64,000 bases of DNA from the NCBI GenBank assembly GCA_023248995.1, contig JAHFDN010000001.1, positions 186,001 through 250,000 on the forward strand. Reading direction: 5' to 3'. Below are positions 1-8,900 of this stretch, piece by piece. This stretch comes from Candidatus Rokuibacteriota bacterium. Its GTDB lineage: Bacteria > Methylomirabilota > Methylomirabilia > Rokubacteriales > CSP1-6. Below the pieces are notes generated by a model. That model made no database searches and had not been told where the DNA came from. It saw only the letters and a program-made list of their open reading frames with translations. Position 1 is the first letter of the stretch. Each line of letters starts with the position of its first letter. The position numbers and the translations under genes were made by a program.

Positions 1-375
1 AACGTAGGCAACCTGGTCCAGCTTCTGGAGGTGCTCCATCACGAGGTCGCCCAGCTCCAGGCTCGAGATCTCCTTCTCGGCCCGGTCGTGGAGGCGCGCC
101 TCGATGTCCGCCACCACGTCGTCCACGGCCTGGACCCCCACCGAGCGCTTCTCGCAAGCCTTGAGGATGGAGGAGCGGAGCTTCTGTCGGTCGAACGGCT
201 CCCGCCGCCCATCCCGCTTGACCACCATGGGGAGCACGTCCTCAATGTACTCGTAGGTCGTGTAGCGGCGGCGGCACTTGAGGCATTCCCGGCGCCGGCG
301 GATGAACTCGCCGTCCCGCCCCACGCGCGAGTCCACCACCCGGTCCTCCGAATGCCCGCAGAACGGGCACTTCAT
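1..375 (-). CDS. nrdR: Transcriptional repressor NrdR (3' end truncated by window edge)
   Basis: Reverse complement reads [77 protein letters not shown]..., a zinc ribbon plus ATP-cone; start overlaps glyA stop (ATGA). Not in the ORF track because it is open at the edge. Confidence 0.95.
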   Translation of the reverse strand, partial: MKCPFCGHSEDRVVDSRVGRDGEFIRRRRECLKCRRRYTTYEYIEDVLPMVVKRDGRREPFDRQKLRSSILKACEKRSVGVQAVDDVVADIEARLHDRAEKEISSLELGDLVMEHLQKLDQVAYV

Positions 376-1619
376 CTGAGCCTCTCCGGGTAGAGGGGGA
401 AGCGCGACGTGAGCTCGTGGACCTCGACCCGCACCGCCGCCTCGACCGAGGCGTTTCCCAGATTCGCCAGCACCCGATCGATCAGCGCGGCGATCTGGAC
501 CATCTCGGGCTCCTTCATCCCCCGGGTCGTCACGGCCGGCGTGCCGATGCGAACCCCGCTGGTCACCATAGGGCTTCGCGTCTCGAAGGGGATCGTGTTC
601 TTGTTCACGGTGATCCAGGCCCGATCCAGCGCCTCCTGCGCCTCCTTCCCCGTGATCCCCCGGCTCGTCAGATCCACCAGCATGAGGTGGGTGTCGGTCC
701 CGTTGGACACGAGCCGGTACTCCCGGCCCATGAGCGCTTCAGCCAGGACCCGGGCGTTCTTCACGATCTGGTGCTGGTAGGCCCGCCACTCGGGCGTCAG
801 CGCCTCCTTCAGGGCGACCGCCTTGGCCGCGATGATGTGCATCAGGGGGCCGCCCTGCACCCCCGGCATCACGATCTTGTCGAGAGCCTGGGCGCGGGCG
901 GTCCGGCACATGACCATGCCGCCGCGCGGGCCGCGGAGCGTCTTGTGGGTCGTGGTGGTGGTGAAGTCGGCGTAGGGGATCGGCGAGGGGTGAAGGCCGG
1001 CGGCCACGAGCCCCGCCGGGTGAGCGATGTCGGCCATCAGCGCCGCCCCCGCCTCATCGGCGATCTCTCTGAACGCCTTGAAGTCGATGGCGCGTGGGAA
1101 GGCCGACCCCCCTGCGATGATCAGCTTGGGTCGGTGCTCACGGGCCAGATCGCGGATCTGGTCGAAATCGATCAGCTCGGTGTCCTTGCGGACGCCGTAG
1201 GGAATGATCTTGTAAAACTTCCCGGAGAAGTTGACAGGGCTCCCCATGGTGAGGTGGCCGCCGTGGGAGAGGTTCGGCCCCAGGACCGTGTCTCCCGGCT
1301 GAAGCAGGGCGAAGTAGACCGCCATGTTGGCCTGGGAGCCCGAGTGCGGCTGGACGTTGGCGTGCTCGCACCCGAAGAGCTCCTTCGCGCGCGCGATGGC
1401 CAGCTCCTCGGCGATGTCCACCACCTCGCAGCCGCCGTAGTAGCGCCGGCCCGGGTAGCCCTCGGCGTACTTGTTGGTCATGACCGAGCCCATCGCCTCC
1501 AGCACCGCCTCGGAGACGAAGTTCTCGGAGGCGATCAGCTCGAGGTTGCGCGCCTGGCGCTCGGTCTCCGCGCGCAGGGCCTTGGCGATGTCCGGGTCCA
1601 CCTGATCAAGCCGACCCAT
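372..1619 (-). CDS. glyA: Serine hydroxymethyltransferase
   Basis: 415 aa; [23 protein letters not shown] and [15 protein letters not shown] motifs. Confidence 0.98.
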   Translation of the reverse strand: MGRLDQVDPDIAKALRAETERQARNLELIASENFVSEAVLEAMGSVMTNKYAEGYPGRRYYGGCEVVDIAEELAIARAKELFGCEHANVQPHSGSQANMAVYFALLQPGDTVLGPNLSHGGHLTMGSPVNFSGKFYKIIPYGVRKDTELIDFDQIRDLAREHRPKLIIAGGSAFPRAIDFKAFREIADEAGAALMADIAHPAGLVAAGLHPSPIPYADFTTTTTHKTLRGPRGGMVMCRTARAQALDKIVMPGVQGGPLMHIIAAKAVALKEALTPEWRAYQHQIVKNARVLAEALMGREYRLVSNGTDTHLMLVDLTSRGITGKEAQEALDRAWITVNKNTIPFETRSPMVTSGVRIGTPAVTTRGMKEPEMVQIAALIDRVLANLGNASVEAAVRVEVHELTSRFPLYPERLR

Positions 1620-2088
1620 GGAAGTCCTCTTCCTTTCCCTGCAGGTAGCGCCGCTCGATCTGGACGATCTTGCCGATGCGCCGCTCGTGGCGACCGCCGG
1701 CGAAGGCGGTGACGAGCCACATCTGGAGGATCTCCAGCCCCAGCTCCCCGTCCATCAGTCGCCCGCCGAGGGTCAACACGTTGGCGTCGTTGTGCTCCCG
1801 GCTCATCCGGGCGGTAAACGGGTCCGAGCAGAGGGCCGCCCGCACGCCCGGGACCTTGTTGGCGCTCATCGCCATGCCGATCCCGGTGCCGCAGACTAGA
1901 ACGCCACGCTCAGCCTTGCCTGACGCCACGGATTCAGCCACCTGGAGCGCGTAGTCCGGGTAGTCAACGGATTCGGTGGAGTGGGTGCCGAAATCCAGGA
2001 TCTGGTGGCCGGTTTCGATCAGCCAGGCCTTGAGGGCTTCCTTCAGCTCCCAGCCGGCGTGGTCGGCCCCGAGAGCGATGACCATCAT
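1606..2088 (-). CDS. rpiB: Ribose 5-phosphate isomerase B
   Basis: [23 protein letters not shown]...[20 protein letters not shown]...[13 protein letters not shown]; track ORF starts at 2100, internal ATG near 2088 preferred. Confidence 0.95.
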   Translation of the reverse strand: MMVIALGADHAGWELKEALKAWLIETGHQILDFGTHSTESVDYPDYALQVAESVASGKAERGVLVCGTGIGMAMSANKVPGVRAALCSDPFTARMSREHNDANVLTLGGRLMDGELGLEILQMWLVTAFAGGRHERRIGKIVQIERRYLQGKEEDFHGSA

Positions 2089-2165
2089 GACGCTCCCCAC
2101 GTTACGGCCGGGCTCACCACAAAGTCAAGTGGAAACCCGGCAAGCTCCCCCAACCCGTGGAGTGT

Positions 2166-3524
2166 CTAGACAACCGGGACCGTCGTTCCGGCTTCGGCCA
2201 CCGTCGCCGACCAGCCGAGGGCCTGGCTGATCTTTTCCCGGAGGGCGAGAGCGGCCTCGGGCTCGCCGTGGACGATGTAGGTCATCCGCGGCGGGCGCTT
2301 GAAGCCCTTGAGCCAGCGCAGAATCTCACCCTGATCGGCGTGGGCCGAGTAGGCGTCGCTCACCACCACCTGAGCGCGCACGGCCACTTCCTCGCCGAAG
2401 ATCCTGACCTCGCGCGCGCCGTCCTTGAGGAGCCGCCCCCGCGTGCCGGCCGCCTGATAGCCGACGAAGAGGACCGTGGTCCGCGGATCGGGGAGGCGGC
2501 GGCGCAGGTGATGGAGCACCCGGCCGCCGGTGGCCATCCCGCTCCCCGCGATCACGATGACGGGCCCGTCCACGTCATTGAGGGCCTTGGAATCCTGCAC
2601 GCTCCTGGCCAGGTGGAAGCGGCGCGGGACGAACGGGCCCGTCGCGGGGTCTTCCTCCTCGGGGTGCCGGGCGTAGATCGCCGTGGCCTCGATGGCCATG
2701 GGGCTATCCAGGTACACAGCCAGCGTCGGGATCCGCCCGGTCTCCTCGAGCTCGCGGAGCGTGTAGAGGACCTCCTGGCTCCGCCCCACGGCGAAAGCGG
2801 GGATCAGGAGCCACCCCTTCTCGTCCACCGCGCGCTGGACTGCCTGGACGAGCAGCGCCGCGGGGTCTTCCCGGGGATGGAGGCGGTTACCGTAGGTGGA
2901 TTCGACGAGGAGGACGTCCGCCTCCGGGACCGGCTCGGGGTCGGGCATGATCGGCACGTCGTAGCGCCCGAGGTCACCCGAGTGGACGAGGCGCGTCTCT
3001 CCCACCCTCACTTCCATGATCGCCGCTCCCAGGATGTGACCCGAGCGCACGAAGCGCGCGCTCACTCCCCGCCCCACGGCCACGGACGTGTTCACGGCCA
3101 CGGGCCTGACGAGCCCCAGCACCTTCTGCGCGTCGCCCACCGTGAAGAGTGGCAGGGCGGGTGTGTGCTTGGAGGTCCCGTGGCGGTTGGCGTACTCCGC
3201 CTCTTCCTCTTGGAGGTGGGCCGCGTCGGGGAGCATGATCCTGAGCAGCTCCGCCGTGCCGCTCGTGCAGTAGACAGGGCCCGTGAAACCCGTCCGCACG
3301 ACGCGGGGCAGATAGCCCGAGTGGTCAATGTGCGCGTGGCTCAGGAGAACGGCGGTGAGCCCGGCGGGGTCGAACGGCGGCGGCGCCCAGTTCCTGAGCC
3401 GAAGCTCCTTCAGCCCCTGGAAGAGCCCGCACTCGAGCAGAAGGCGCCCCTGACCCGTGTCGAGGAGGAACTTGGAGCCTGTGACGGTACCGGCAGCGCC
3501 AAGGAACGTGAGCGACGCTGTCAC
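2166..3524 (-). CDS. MBL-fold beta-CASP RNA-processing exonuclease-like protein
   Basis: 452 aa; SHAHIDHSGYLPRV, GAAGTVTGSKFLLDTG, C-terminal SDAYSAHADQ; GTG start lies inside a 44-bp repeat. Confidence 0.93.
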   Translation of the reverse strand: MTASLTFLGAAGTVTGSKFLLDTGQGRLLLECGLFQGLKELRLRNWAPPPFDPAGLTAVLLSHAHIDHSGYLPRVVRTGFTGPVYCTSGTAELLRIMLPDAAHLQEEEAEYANRHGTSKHTPALPLFTVGDAQKVLGLVRPVAVNTSVAVGRGVSARFVRSGHILGAAIMEVRVGETRLVHSGDLGRYDVPIMPDPEPVPEADVLLVESTYGNRLHPREDPAALLVQAVQRAVDEKGWLLIPAFAVGRSQEVLYTLRELEETGRIPTLAVYLDSPMAIEATAIYARHPEEEDPATGPFVPRRFHLARSVQDSKALNDVDGPVIVIAGSGMATGGRVLHHLRRRLPDPRTTVLFVGYQAAGTRGRLLKDGAREVRIFGEEVAVRAQVVVSDAYSAHADQGEILRWLKGFKRPPRMTYIVHGEPEAALALREKISQALGWSATVAEAGTTVPVV

Positions 3525-3557
3525 GGAGAGAGCGACTCCTTCTCCGCGGCACGCGCC
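3514..3557. repeat. 44-bp perfect direct repeat, copy 1 (thiI 3' end / MBL 5' end junction sequence)
   Basis: gacgctgtcacggagagagcgactccttctccgcggcacgcgcc, identical to 6897-6940. Confidence 0.97.
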
Positions 3558-3637
3558 GCCTTAAAGGCCCTGAGTCTCCCTATGCAACGCACGTCCACGA
3601 TGGGCATGTCTTCCTCGTTGTGTCTCCTCCGTTCCCT

Positions 3638-3662
3638 CTTGGCGTCCTTGGCGTCTTGGCGG
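3638..3662. repeat. Short imperfect tandem repeat (cttggcgt[c/ct])x3
   Basis: cttggcgtccttggcgtcttggcgg read directly, just downstream of the TRAP permease stop. Confidence 0.8.
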
Positions 3663-3670
3663 TCGAGAAC

Positions 3671-5821
3671 TTAGGCGCCGCGCTGGAGCCGTTCGATGCG
3701 CTCCACGTCCAGCTCCACCGCCGCTCCATCGGTGCTGGCAGCCGCCGGGGCGGACGGAGCCGCGGCCGGTACCGGGGCCATCCACTGGGCCACCACCACC
3801 ACGCCCAGCAGGGCCAACCCTATCAGGTCCGTGATGTACCCGGGCACGATGAGCAGGATGGCCGCCACGAGGAGGACAGCCCGCTGCCACATCGAGGCCG
3901 GCCGCATAAGGTACCCGTGCAGGCTCGCGGCCAGGCAGGTCACCCCGATGGAGGCCGAGGCGATCGTGGTAATGATCTCTGCCCAGCTCCCCACGAACAG
4001 GAGCGAGGGGCCGTACACGAACATGAAGGGCACGATAAACCCCGTGGCCCCCAGCTGCACGGCGGCGATCCCGGTAGCCCAGAGGGGCGTCTTCCCGATG
4101 CCGGCGGCCGCGTACACGGCCATGGCCACCGGCGGGGTGATGGCCGAGATGATCGCGAAGTAGAAGACGAACATGTGGGCCGCGATGGGAACCACGCCAA
4201 GCTTGATGAGAGCCGGGATCAGGAGGGCTGCCTGCACGATGTAGGCGGCTGTGGTGGGCATCCCCATGCCCAGGATGATGCCGGCGGTCATGGTGAGGAC
4301 AAGGGCCGGGATCAGGCTGTCCCGGGCTGCCGCCAGGACGAGGCTGGTGAACTGGAGCCCCGCCCCCGTGAGGGCGATCACCCCGATCACTATCCCGGCA
4401 GAGGCGCAGGCCGCCGCCACCCCCAGCGTATTCTTGGCGCCGTCCACCAGGGCCGGACCGAACATCCCGAGACAATCCGGCTTGAGGCGCTCGCGGCCCG
4501 TCCGCGAGGCGATGCGGATGGCTGCCAGCGCCGCGAACCCGACCGTCAACACCAGGTTCGCGTTGCTGGCCAGCAGGAAGCGCTGCAGGAGGCCCGGAAG
4601 GGCTGTTCCGAAAGTCTCCCGCGCCGCCACGTGCATCTCGGGCAGGAGGTACTCGATCAGCAGGACGGGCAGCACGAGCCAGCTTAATCGCCCCAGCCAG
4701 GGGGACAACGCGGCCCCCACGATCCCCCACAGGGCCGCCATGGGCGCCGTATATCCGGCAAGCATCAGGTACACGATGATGAACACCGGCACGAAGAGGT
4801 GGCCACGCGCGCCGATGACCTCGCCCAGCCTGGGCAGCTCCGCGCGCGGCAGCCCCAGGAGCCCCGTGCGTCGCGCCTCGAAGTGGATGGCCATGAAGAG
4901 GGCCAGGTAGTAGAGGATGGCCGGGATAGCCGCGTGCTTGGCGACCTCGATATACGGGATCCCGAGGAACTCGGCCATGACGAAGGCGGCGGCCCCCATC
5001 ACGGGCGGCATGATCTGACCACCGGTGGATGCCACCGCCTCCACCGCCGCCGCGAAGTGGGGGCGAAAGCCCGTCCGCTTCATCAGCGGGATGGTGAGCC
5101 AGCCGTCCACCATCACGTTGGCCACGGCGCTCCCCGAGATGGTGCCGAAGAGCCCGCTGGAGATGCACGAGACCTTGCCCGGCCCCCCGGGGGTGTGGCC
5201 GGCCAGGGAGGACGCGAAATCCATGAAGAGCTTGCCCGCGCCCGACTGTTCCAGGAAGGCCCCGAAGATCACGAAGAGGATCACGTACGTGGCCGAGACG
5301 TCCAGCGGGATGCCGAAGATGCCGTCGGTGGTCAAATACATCTGGTCCAGGACGAGTTCCAGGGAAAACCCCCGGTGGCGCAGCGGGCCCGGCAGGTACG
5401 GCCCGCCCAGGGCGTAGACAAGGAAGACCAACGCCGTGATGGGCAGAGCCGGGCCGATGGTCCGCCGCGTCGCCTCGAGGACCACCAGGGTCAAGGCGGC
5501 AGCGAAGGCTATGTCGGACGCCGCGAGGGGGTCCACCCAGTTATACCGGGTGACGACATATTCGTAGTTCCAGAAGAGATAGCCGATGGCCGCAAGGGAA
5601 AAGGCCAGCGCCACCCAGTCGGCGGCGCTGGCCCGCTGGCGCGGGGAGCCATGCCCCGCCGGGAGCCAGAGGAAGATCAGGGCGAGGGCGAATGCCAGGT
5701 GCACGCCCCTGAAAAAGAGGGCCTCGGGCCGGCCGAAGGCGCCCGCGTAAATGTGATACACGGACATGGCCAGCGCCAGCCAGCGCACCAGACCGCCAAG
5801 CCGCCCGCTCAGCTCTCGCAC
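3671..5821 (-). CDS. TRAP transporter fused permease (TAXI-type, 4TM/12TM)
   Basis: 716 aa, highly hydrophobic; GLFGTISGSAVANVMVDGWLTIPLMKRTGFRPHFAAAVEAVASTGGQIMPPVMGAAAFVMAEFLGIPY; adjacent to TAXI solute-binding gene. Confidence 0.95.
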   Translation of the reverse strand: MRELSGRLGGLVRWLALAMSVYHIYAGAFGRPEALFFRGVHLAFALALIFLWLPAGHGSPRQRASAADWVALAFSLAAIGYLFWNYEYVVTRYNWVDPLAASDIAFAAALTLVVLEATRRTIGPALPITALVFLVYALGGPYLPGPLRHRGFSLELVLDQMYLTTDGIFGIPLDVSATYVILFVIFGAFLEQSGAGKLFMDFASSLAGHTPGGPGKVSCISSGLFGTISGSAVANVMVDGWLTIPLMKRTGFRPHFAAAVEAVASTGGQIMPPVMGAAAFVMAEFLGIPYIEVAKHAAIPAILYYLALFMAIHFEARRTGLLGLPRAELPRLGEVIGARGHLFVPVFIIVYLMLAGYTAPMAALWGIVGAALSPWLGRLSWLVLPVLLIEYLLPEMHVAARETFGTALPGLLQRFLLASNANLVLTVGFAALAAIRIASRTGRERLKPDCLGMFGPALVDGAKNTLGVAAACASAGIVIGVIALTGAGLQFTSLVLAAARDSLIPALVLTMTAGIILGMGMPTTAAYIVQAALLIPALIKLGVVPIAAHMFVFYFAIISAITPPVAMAVYAAAGIGKTPLWATGIAAVQLGATGFIVPFMFVYGPSLLFVGSWAEIITTIASASIGVTCLAASLHGYLMRPASMWQRAVLLVAAILLIVPGYITDLIGLALLGVVVVAQWMAPVPAAAPSAPAAASTDGAAVELDVERIERLQRGA

Positions 5822-5861
5822 CCTACCCCTCGATTGCCAATGACCCGACGGCCGACTTCGC

Positions 5862-6812
5862 TTACTTGATGGCCCCCGTTTCCTTGTAGTACTTCAGCGC
5901 GCCCGGATGGTACGGCACGCCCACGTCCAGCGCCATCTCCGCCAGCGTCAGGTCCTTCACGTCCTTCACCACCGCCGCGAGAGCGGGGATGTTCGTTGCC
6001 AGGGCCTTGGTGATGCCGTACACCAAGTCGTCGCTCAGGTCGGCCCGCACGATGAGATGCGTGTACGTGCCGAAGGTAAGTATGTCTGTCTCCTGGAACC
6101 TATAGACCCCCTTCGCAATGGGGATCCTGCGGCGGGCATAGCCGGCGTTCAGCTTGAGGATGGCCTGATGCTTGTCGTCGGGGATGTCCAGCAGGCGGAT
6201 CTTGCGCGAGCTTCCCAGGTCCAGCAGGGCGGCGGCCGGGATAGTGCTGATGAAGGTGAAGGCCTGGATGTGGCCGTCCTTCATCAGGGCCACCGAATCG
6301 TTATAGGACCCGAAGTTCACCTTGGTCAAGTCCTTATAGGAGAGACCGTACACTTCCAAGATATGGCGTGTCATCTGTTCGCCTGTGTTCCCCCGAGGCT
6401 GGGTCCCGATGGCCTTCCCCTTGAGGTCGGCCACCGTCTTGATCCCGCTGTCGTCCAGGACAGCGATCTGGAAGTACTGGAGATACAGCGTGGCCAACTG
6501 ACGGACGTTCGTGGTGGGGGCTTTGAACGGGTCGCGGCCCACCACCCCGTCCGCCGTAGAGACGGCGTTGCCGAAGCCGATCTCGGCCTTGCCGGTCTCC
6601 ACCCCTTGCACGTTGATGATGCCGGCCCCCGGCTGCACGATGGCCGAGGCACCGGGCACATTCTTCTTGATCAGCTCGCCGATGGCCCCACCCAAGGGGT
6701 ACCACGAGCCGCCCTGCGGCCCCGTCATGATCCGGAGTTCCTCGGCCCCGACAGGCGCGGCGATCAACGCGAGAACCTCGAAAATCACCGCGATCAACAT
6801 CACACGTTTCAT
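5862..6812 (-). CDS. TAXI family TRAP transporter solute-binding protein
   Basis: Signal peptide MKRVMLIAVIFEVLALIAAPVGA, then ELRIMTGPQGGSWYPLGGAIGELIKKNVPGASAIVQPGAGIINVQGVETGKAEIGFGNA; track start 6935 is over-extended. Confidence 0.95.
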   Translation of the reverse strand: MKRVMLIAVIFEVLALIAAPVGAEELRIMTGPQGGSWYPLGGAIGELIKKNVPGASAIVQPGAGIINVQGVETGKAEIGFGNAVSTADGVVGRDPFKAPTTNVRQLATLYLQYFQIAVLDDSGIKTVADLKGKAIGTQPRGNTGEQMTRHILEVYGLSYKDLTKVNFGSYNDSVALMKDGHIQAFTFISTIPAAALLDLGSSRKIRLLDIPDDKHQAILKLNAGYARRRIPIAKGVYRFQETDILTFGTYTHLIVRADLSDDLVYGITKALATNIPALAAVVKDVKDLTLAEMALDVGVPYHPGALKYYKETGAIK

Positions 6813-6841
6813 GATTCCCCCCCGAGTTTCCGGGCGGCGCG

Positions 6842-6907
6842 TCAGGCGCCGCTCTGTTCCTTCAACGCCCGCAGCAGGATCTCCTCCAGCTCGAAGGACG
6901 CTGTCAC
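6842..6907 (-). other. 22-codon remnant/mini-ORF (VTASFELEEILLRALKEQSGA*) starting in the second copy of the 44-bp repeat
   Basis: GTG overlaps thiI stop (GTGA) exactly as the MBL GTG does in copy 1; diverges from MBL after 11 nt. Confidence 0.6.
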
Positions 6908-6940
6908 GGAGAGAGCGACTCCTTCTCCGCGGCACGCGCC
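6897..6940. repeat. 44-bp perfect direct repeat, copy 2
   Basis: Identical to 3514-3557; offset 3383 bp. Confidence 0.97.
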
Positions 6941-8145
6941 CGGCGGGCTGACGGGTACGGTCCCGCTCCGGGCGGGAACTCGAACGTCTCGAGCACGGCT
7001 CCCTCCGACCCCTGCCGCACCAGGGCGTCCAGGTTCAGCCGTTCCTCCGCGCGCAGGATCTCGTCGGCCGACACGTGGGTCGCGGGATGCTTGGGAACGA
7101 AAAGCGTGCAGCAGTCCTGGTCGGGCTCGATGGAGATCTCGAACGTCCCGAGGTGCTGGGCCTGGGCGGTGATCTCCTGCTTATCCATGCCGATGAGGGG
7201 CCGGAGGATGGGGAGATCCGCCGCCTCGTCGATCCGCGCGAGGTTCGGGAGAGTCTGGGAGGCCACCTGGCCGAGGCTCTCCCCCGTCACGAGGGCCGGG
7301 GCGCCGGTCGCGCGGGCCAGGATCTCCGCGATCCGCACCATGAGCCGGCGGTAGACCACCACGCGGGCCGGCGGCGGCACCGAGAGCACGACCTCCCGCT
7401 GGATCTCGCCGAAGGGGACCAGGTAGAGACGCGAGAAGTACTGCCACTGGGTGAGGCGCTCCACCAGGGCGCGCGCCTTGGCCTGGGACGTCGGCCCGAG
7501 GTACGGGACGCTGTGGAAGTGCACGAACTCCACGCGGCAGCCGCGCTTCATCATCCGCCACGCGGCGACGGGAGAGTCGATCCCCCCCGACAGGAGGCTC
7601 ATCACCGTCCCGCTCGATCCGACCGGCAGCCCCCCGGGCCCGGGCTCGCGGTCGAAGTAGATGAAGGTCTCGTCGGGAAGCACCTCCACGTAGATCGTGA
7701 GCGCCGGGTCGTCGAGGTCCACCCGCGTCTTGACCCGCTCGAGGACGAAGGAGCCGAGCTCCCGGTTGAGCTCCATCGAGGTCAGCGGATACGTTTTGAA
7801 GGCCCGCCGCGCGCTGATCCTGAAAGACTCGAACTGCCGTCCCTCGACCAGCCGCCCGACCGCCGACTTGATCGAGTCCAGGCCGGACGGCACCCGCTGG
7901 GCGAGGGCCAGGTTCGCGATGCCGAAGACGCGGCCGACGCGCTCCCGGACCCTGTCGGGATCAGGGTTTCCCTCGAGGTCGAGCATGAGCCGCCCCGGGA
8001 ACTGGACGACCCCGACCGGCTGGAGGTCCGCCGTCGCCCGCTCCAGGTTCTGGCGGAGATGGCGCAGGAACATCGGTCGGTGCCCGGCCTTCAGGCTGAT
8101 CTCGTGATAGTGGAGGAGCAGGCAGGGCCGGAGGCGCGGCGTCAT
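6904..8145 (-). CDS. thiI: tRNA 4-thiouridine synthase ThiI (THUMP + PP-loop, no rhodanese tail apparent)
   Basis: 413 aa; SLLSGGIDSPVAAWRMMKRG, HFHSVPYLGPTSQAKA, TGESLGQVASQTLPNL. Confidence 0.96.
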   Translation of the reverse strand: MTPRLRPCLLLHYHEISLKAGHRPMFLRHLRQNLERATADLQPVGVVQFPGRLMLDLEGNPDPDRVRERVGRVFGIANLALAQRVPSGLDSIKSAVGRLVEGRQFESFRISARRAFKTYPLTSMELNRELGSFVLERVKTRVDLDDPALTIYVEVLPDETFIYFDREPGPGGLPVGSSGTVMSLLSGGIDSPVAAWRMMKRGCRVEFVHFHSVPYLGPTSQAKARALVERLTQWQYFSRLYLVPFGEIQREVVLSVPPPARVVVYRRLMVRIAEILARATGAPALVTGESLGQVASQTLPNLARIDEAADLPILRPLIGMDKQEITAQAQHLGTFEISIEPDQDCCTLFVPKHPATHVSADEILRAEERLNLDALVRQGSEGAVLETFEFPPGAGPYPSARRARAAEKESLSP

Positions 8146-8276
8146 TCCGCTCTCTCCAGGGGCTTCGGATGCTTCAGCCGACGCCGGTAGGCGGTCTTCG
8201 GCACCTCCACCTTCGGCGGCTTCCTCGGCATCGGCTTCCTCACCCTCGCGTGCGCGGGCTTCTTCTTCCGTCCCAT
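8142..8276 (-). CDS. Small basic K/R/P-rich protein, 44 aa
   Basis: MGRKKKPAHARVRKPMPRKPPKVEVPKTAYRRRLKHPKPLERAE*; stop overlaps thiI start (ATGA); below track length cutoff. Confidence 0.55.
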   Translation of the reverse strand: MGRKKKPAHARVRKPMPRKPPKVEVPKTAYRRRLKHPKPLERAE

Positions 8277-8297
8277 GCGAGCAGTATACGCCAGAGG

Positions 8298-8900
8298 CTA
8301 CTGGCCGTTGGGAGGTTCCACGAGGGCGCGCGCGCGGGAGAGCTCGTCAGGCGTGTTGACGTTCATGAAGCAGACGGCGGGATCGGCCAGGCGCGCCACC
8401 TCCGCTTCGGAAATCTCCAGGACCTTGACCTTCGGGAAAAAGCCGATGACCTTGAAGCGCTTGGCCCTGAGCATCTCCTCCATGTGGGGAAGGCAGCGCT
8501 TGGCGTAGAGGGCGTGGAGGGTCTCGTACTGGCCGCCGACCCGGGGGATCACGACGTCCGCCTCCCCGGCGCGGGAGACGACGAGCCTCACGACCTCGGG
8601 CTTGAGGAACGGCATGTCGCACGCCACCGTGAACGCGGCCTCTCCCTTGGCGGCCCGGAGCCCCGTGTAGATACCACCGAGCGAGCCGTGGTCAGGGAAC
8701 ACGTCGGGGACCATCGGGAGGCCCAGGAAGGCGTAGAGCTCCGGAGTGTTCGTCACGATCAGAAGATCTGAGAGAACCGACCTCAGGACCTCGACGATTC
8801 TCTCTATGATCAGCTTGCCGCCGAGCTCCATCAGAGCCTTGGGCTCGCCACCCATCCGGGTGCTCCTTCCCCCGGCCTGGATCACGCCGGTGACCATCAT
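8298..8900 (-). CDS. mobA: Molybdenum cofactor guanylyltransferase
   Basis: VIQAGGRSTRMGGEPKALMELGG...VACDMPFLKPEVV. Confidence 0.93.
   Translation of the reverse strand: MMVTGVIQAGGRSTRMGGEPKALMELGGKLIIERIVEVLRSVLSDLLIVTNTPELYAFLGLPMVPDVFPDHGSLGGIYTGLRAAKGEAAFTVACDMPFLKPEVVRLVVSRAGEADVVIPRVGGQYETLHALYAKRCLPHMEEMLRAKRFKVIGFFPKVKVLEISEAEVARLADPAVCFMNVNTPDELSRARALVEPPNGQ

Noticed and set aside
2157-3674. 505-aa plus-strand ORF opposite the MBL gene
   Set aside because: Mirror frame of a conserved MBL beta-CASP protein; no domain signature.
3561-5168. 535-aa minus-strand ORF in another frame of the TRAP permease
   Set aside because: Arg/Gly/His-rich out-of-frame translation; TRAP permease frame is clearly the real one.
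6834-6852. Hairpin gcggcgc-gtcag-gcgccgc as a terminator
   Set aside because: Perfect 7-bp stem but no T-run on either strand; kept only as context for the mini-ORF.
3514-6940. Classical IS/transposon bounded by inverted repeats
   Set aside because: No transposase gene and no terminal inverted repeats; only the 44-bp direct repeat is supported.
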